DNA from: Sphaerisporangium corydalis | GTDB lineage: Bacteria > Actinomycetota > Actinomycetes > Streptosporangiales > Streptosporangiaceae | DNA length: 64,000 nt | Assembly: GCF_025506355.1 (NCBI RefSeq) | Contig: NZ_JANZYP010000010.1 | Location: 101,878-165,877, forward strand | Reading direction: 5' to 3' | Part shown: positions 59,634-64,000 of the stretch, one piece after another | Numbering within the stretch: the stretch's first letter is position 1 | Layout of the letters: every line of letters starts with the position of its first letter | Made by a program: the position numbers and the translations under genes | Notes under the pieces: model-generated | The model's input: the letters and a program-made list of their open reading frames with translations, nothing else | Databases searched by the model: none | What the model was told of the DNA's origin: nothing

Positions 59634-60095
59634 ATGAGCCCGAAGATCGCGACCGCGGACCCGGTCACCCGTGAACAACTGATCGACTTCATCCGCGACC
59701 GCCACCGGGCGCTGCTGCTGACGACCCGGCGGGACGGCGGGCCCCAGGCGTCGCCGGTGAGCTGCGGGGTCGACGAGCAGGGGCGGATCGTCGTGTCCAC
59801 CTACCCCGAGCGCGCCAAGACCAAGAACGCCCGCCGCGACCCGAAGGTCAGCATCGTCATCCTGTCCGATGACTTCGACGGGCCGTGGGTGCAGGTCGAC
59901 GGGGCCTGCGAGGTCCTCGACCTGCCGGAGGCGATGGAGCCGCTGGTCGACTACTACCGGGCGATCTCCGGCGAGCATCCCGACTGGGACGACTACCGCG
60001 CGGCCATGGAACGCCAGGGCAAGTCGCTGCTGCGCATCATCCCGGTGAAGTGGGGCCCGGTCGCCACCGGCGGCTTCCCCGCCCGCCTGGCCTGA
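59634..60095 (+). CDS. PPOX-class F420-dependent oxidoreductase
   Basis: A 153-residue split-barrel protein of the PPOX/FDOR-B type. IRDRHRALLLTTRRDGGPQA and SPVSCGVDEQGRIVVSTYPE are the first strands; RAKTKNARRDPKVSIVILSD is the cofactor-binding loop seen in F420-dependent members; DGPWVQVDGACEVLD follows. F420 is abundant in actinomycetes and these enzymes reduce a variety of small molecules. It is monocistronic and has no signal peptide. A short tandem repeat follows its stop. Confidence 0.85.
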   Translation: MSPKIATADPVTREQLIDFIRDRHRALLLTTRRDGGPQASPVSCGVDEQGRIVVSTYPERAKTKNARRDPKVSIVILSDDFDGPWVQVDGACEVLDLPEAMEPLVDYYRAISGEHPDWDDYRAAMERQGKSLLRIIPVKWGPVATGGFPARLA

Positions 60096-60156
60096 CACCC
60101 TGCCTGGCCTGACACCCTGCCCGGCCTGACACCTTGCCCGGCCTGACACCTTGCCC
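60089..60156. repeat. 17-bp tandem repeat, four units
   Basis: Four units of the type GGCCTGACACCYTGCCY (60089, 60106, 60123, 60140) span the stop codon of the F420-type gene and the gap to the tetR-like gene. The period is not a multiple of three; function unknown. Confidence 0.85.
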
Positions 60157-60176
60157 GGCCGGGCAGCCCGCCCGGC

Positions 60177-60830
60177 TCAGCGTCCGGCGGGCAGGCACGT
60201 GGCGCGGAGGCCGGCGATGATGGTGGTGACGCCGAGGACGAACTGCGCGTCGCCGCCGTCGGTGAAGATCTCGCCGACGGCCTTGGCGGTGAGCGGGTGC
60301 CGGTCGGCGTCGATGATCTCGGCGATCAGCTCGGGGCGGTACGGGTTCCCGCCCGTGGTGTAGGCGTCGCCGAGCCGGGCCTGCTCCTCGATCGTGAAGC
60401 CGATGGTGTAGTGCAGAAGTGTCGGCATGGCCCGCGCCGCGTCGTCCAGGGAGAACCCGGTGTCCATCAGGGTCCGCAGGGTGAGCTCGATGGACCGGCT
60501 GATCACCGGGTGGCTGACGTGCGTGCCGGCGACGACCCTGGCCCCGTCGCGGTAGCGCAGCATTGTGCGGCGCAGCCGCAGGCACAACTCGCGCAGCCAG
60601 TCCTCCCAGGAGACGTCGCGCCGGGGCGACTCCAGGCCCTCGCCCGCCTCGATCATCACCAGGGTGGCCATCGCGTCGAGCAGTTCCTGCTTGTTCTTGA
60701 CGTGCCAGTACAGGGCGGGCGCTTTCACGTCCAGCTCCTTGGCCACCACGCGCATGGTGAGCCCGTCGAGACCCACCTCGTTGAGCAACCGCAGCGAGGT
60801 GTGCGCGATGACCTCTGCGTTGATCTTCAT
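60177..60830 (-). CDS. TetR-family repressor
   Basis: A 217-residue TetR regulator, closest in style to TetR proper: helix-turn-helix GLTMRVVAKELDVKAPALYW followed by HVKNKQELLDAMATL, and a C-terminal ligand domain typical of TetR_C. It is divergent from a FAD monooxygenase and palindromic sites lie between them, so it likely represses that gene until an aromatic or polyketide-like ligand arrives. ATG 60830 has AGAGGGAC upstream. Confidence 0.9.
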   Translation of the reverse strand: MKINAEVIAHTSLRLLNEVGLDGLTMRVVAKELDVKAPALYWHVKNKQELLDAMATLVMIEAGEGLESPRRDVSWEDWLRELCLRLRRTMLRYRDGARVVAGTHVSHPVISRSIELTLRTLMDTGFSLDDAARAMPTLLHYTIGFTIEEQARLGDAYTTGGNPYRPELIAEIIDADRHPLTAKAVGEIFTDGGDAQFVLGVTTIIAGLRATCLPAGR

Positions 60831-60854
60831 CGGTCCCTCTCTGTCGTGCTGACC

Positions 60855-60904
60855 TTGACAGCTTAACATCGTTCGAGCCATCCTTAACAGCGTTAGATTA
60901 ACGC
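60855..60904. promoter_or_regulatory. TetR/monooxygenase divergent operator
   Basis: GCGTTAGATTAACGC (60890-60904) is a perfect 6-3-6 palindrome. Two direct copies of TTAACAKCGTT (starting at 60863 and 60884) overlap it. TTGACA at 60855-60860 may be a -35 box for the monooxygenase; no convincing -10 was found. A TetR dimer on these sites would block both promoters. Confidence 0.7.
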
Positions 60905-60920
60905 CATTAAGGAGACTGCC

Positions 60921-62495
<1,575 letters not shown>

Positions 62496-62579
62496 CCTGC
62501 GCCGACGCGATGGGCCGCGCCGGGCGCGCGCGGAGGCATTGACGGGCAGCACGGGGGACTCTACGATCCGTGAAAACTT

Positions 62580-62596
62580 ATAGGAAACTTTCCTAT
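62580..62596. promoter_or_regulatory. Perfect 17-bp palindrome upstream of the chitinase
   Basis: ATAGGAAACTTTCCTAT is a perfect 17-bp inverted repeat with its single central base, 24 bases before the chitinase start. Similar GGAAA-TTTCC elements occur, from memory, upstream of secreted hydrolases in actinomycetes. It is a likely operator overlapping the promoter. Confidence 0.75.
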
Positions 62597-62619
62597 GAAT
62601 AAAGCTTCCCGAGCAGCAT

Positions 62620-63939
62620 GTGGAGATGGCCGTGCGACGTCCTTTCCAGCACCTTCTCGCGGCGGCGGTCGCCGTCGGCCTCGCCGCGGTGGCCGTACCC
62701 GCCGGGGCCTCGGCGGCGACCGCCGTTCCCACGCGAACCCAGACGGCGGCCCACCCGGACGGCGGTGACCGGTTCAAGCGGGTCGCGTACTTCATCCAGT
62801 GGGGCATCTACGCCAGGAACTACCACGTCAAGGACGTCGACACCAGCGGCGCCGCGGCCAAGCTGACCCACATCAACTACGCCTTCGGGAACGTGGCCGC
62901 CGACGGCACCTGCGTCTCCGCCGACCCGTGGGCCGACTGGCAGCGGCCGGTGTCCGCCGAGGAGAGCGTGGACGGCGTCGCCGACGCGCCAGGCCAGGCG
63001 CTCAACGGCAACCTCAACCAGCTCAAGAAGCTGAAGGCCAAGCATCCCGGGCTCAAGGTGCTCATGTCGCTGGGCGGCTGGACCGGCTCGAAGTACTTCT
63101 CCGACGCCGTCGCCACCCCCGAGGGCCGAGGCGCGCTCGCCGCGTCCTGCGTGGGCCTGTGGCTCAAGGGCGACCTGCCCGACCTGCCCCCGGGCAGCGG
63201 CGCGGGCGTCTTCGACGGCATCGACCTGGACTGGGAGTGGCCGGGCTCGGAGGGCAACGCCGGCAACGTCATCCGTCCCGAGGACAAGCACAACTTCACG
63301 CTGTTCGCCGCAGAACTGCGCAGGCAACTGAAGGCGCACGACGCGGGCGACCAGCTCACCGCGTTCCTGCCCGCAGCCGCGGCCAAGATCGACGCCGGCT
63401 TCGAGGTGCGGGACGTGTTCCGCAGCCTGGACTTCGCGACCGTCCAGGGCTACGACCTGCACGGCTCGTGGGAGAACAGGACCGGCCACAACGGCAACCT
63501 GCTCACCGACCGCAAGGACCCGAACCCGGTCAAGTACAGCGTCGACACCACCGTCCGCGACTACCTGTCGCGCGGCGCCCCCGCGAAGAAGATCGTGGTC
63601 GGCGTCCCGGCGTACGGGCAGGGCTGGACGGGCGTCACCTCCACCGGCAACGGCCTGTACGCGCCCGCGACCGGCCCGGCGGCCGGGGCCTGGGCGGCCG
63701 GCACCGAGGACTACAAGCTGCTGGCGGGCAAGCCGGGCAAGCGGTACCGCGACCTGCTCACCGGCACGGTCTGGCTGTACGACGGCAACGACTTCTGGTC
63801 CTACGACGACCCGGCGAGCCTGCTGGGCAAGGCCGCGTACATCAGGCTGAAGGGGCTCGGCGGCTCGATGATGTGGTCCATCGACGGGGACGACGCCAAG
63901 GCCTCTCTCACCTCGGCGCTCTACACCGTCCTGCGCTGA
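62620..63939 (+). CDS. Secreted GH18 chitinase
   Basis: A 439-residue glycoside hydrolase 18. The signal peptide (RRPFQHLLAAAVAVGLAAVA to GASAA) precedes the TIM-barrel domain. The catalytic signature DGIDLDWEWPG (DxxDxDxE) has the acid Glu; SLGGWTGS is the second conserved strand; VQGYDLHGSW and the final SMMWSIDGDD match the late strands. There is no chitin-binding domain. It should hydrolyse chitin outside the cell. The GTG 62620, ATG 62626 and GTG 62632 starts are all possible; the last has GGAG at ideal distance. The palindrome 24 bases upstream probably regulates it. Confidence 0.9.
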   Translation: MEMAVRRPFQHLLAAAVAVGLAAVAVPAGASAATAVPTRTQTAAHPDGGDRFKRVAYFIQWGIYARNYHVKDVDTSGAAAKLTHINYAFGNVAADGTCVSADPWADWQRPVSAEESVDGVADAPGQALNGNLNQLKKLKAKHPGLKVLMSLGGWTGSKYFSDAVATPEGRGALAASCVGLWLKGDLPDLPPGSGAGVFDGIDLDWEWPGSEGNAGNVIRPEDKHNFTLFAAELRRQLKAHDAGDQLTAFLPAAAAKIDAGFEVRDVFRSLDFATVQGYDLHGSWENRTGHNGNLLTDRKDPNPVKYSVDTTVRDYLSRGAPAKKIVVGVPAYGQGWTGVTSTGNGLYAPATGPAAGAWAAGTEDYKLLAGKPGKRYRDLLTGTVWLYDGNDFWSYDDPASLLGKAAYIRLKGLGGSMMWSIDGDDAKASLTSALYTVLR

Positions 63940-63969
63940 CGGCGCTTCCTGACCCACGCGACGAGCGGT

Positions 63970-64000
63970 GGGGGGGGGCGGGGCGGGGCCCCCCCCGGGG
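63970..64000. other. G/C homopolymer end of window
   Basis: The last 31 bases are almost only G then C runs, after a normal intergenic stretch. Such a tail looks like a contig-end or assembly artefact rather than biology. Confidence 0.6.

Overview
The window is high-GC DNA with dense, mostly GTG/ATG-started genes. Several families are typical of filamentous actinomycetes: a WhiJ-type regulator with its DUF397 partner and an RsbW-like ATPase, a four-gene conservon (cvn) operon, a SigE-like ECF factor with a membrane partner, and secreted hydrolases with long actinobacterial signal peptides. A Streptosporangiales or Streptomyces-like host fits; I cannot name the species from sequence alone. No rRNA, tRNA or CRISPR array was seen.

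Bases 1-8600 hold the end of a LuxR regulator, a glycosyltransferase, and a tightly coupled two-gene unit: a large NTPase-TPR protein ending in an ADP-ribosylglycohydrolase domain, overlapping a SIR2-like NAD-binding protein. A NadD-like adenylyltransferase converges on it. A WhiJ/DUF397/RsbW-like regulatory cassette follows. Bases 8638-28280 form a defence-type island, visibly lower in GC by eye. A minus-strand operon encodes a sacsin-like ATPase/SF2 helicase, a UvrD-like helicase, DrmA and DrmB (the DISARM helicase and DUF1998 protein). A divergent, fully overlapping operon encodes an HTH-GHKL ATPase and two unrecognised proteins. Two cytosine-5 methyltransferases (one with its catalytic Cys replaced by Arg) and a Vsr endonuclease close it. 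I find no DrmC-type phospholipase D gene, so this is not a canonical DISARM locus.

Bases 28.6-37.4 kb are accessory genes: MerR regulator with a textbook operator next to an SDR oxidoreductase, an NPP1-type necrosis-inducing-like protein, a secreted beta-helix protein under probable LacI-type operators, an NmrA-like reductase, an I36-type protease inhibitor and an AraC regulator.

Bases 37.8-48.2 kb look like an undescribed RiPP-type (ribosomal peptide) cluster. TldD/TldE-family proteases lie divergent to a 16-codon gene (41097-41147) with a perfect Shine-Dalgarno. That gene is followed by an attenuator-like hairpin, a polymerase-beta-type nucleotidyltransferase carrying a C-terminal PqqD-like domain (a candidate leader-recognition element), an ABC exporter, an eIF-2B/MtnA-like protein and two NDP-kinase-like proteins. 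The ensemble suggests a nucleotide-modified peptide in the spirit of microcin C, with a different transferase. This is inference.

Bases 48.3-64 kb return to ordinary actinomycete content: a VOC protein, conservon operon, SnoaL-like protein, lipoprotein serpin, SigE-like sigma factor with membrane partner, a large LuxR/AAA regulator, an F420-type oxidoreductase, a TetR/FAD-monooxygenase divergent pair and a GH18 chitinase. The window ends in a suspicious G/C homopolymer stretch.
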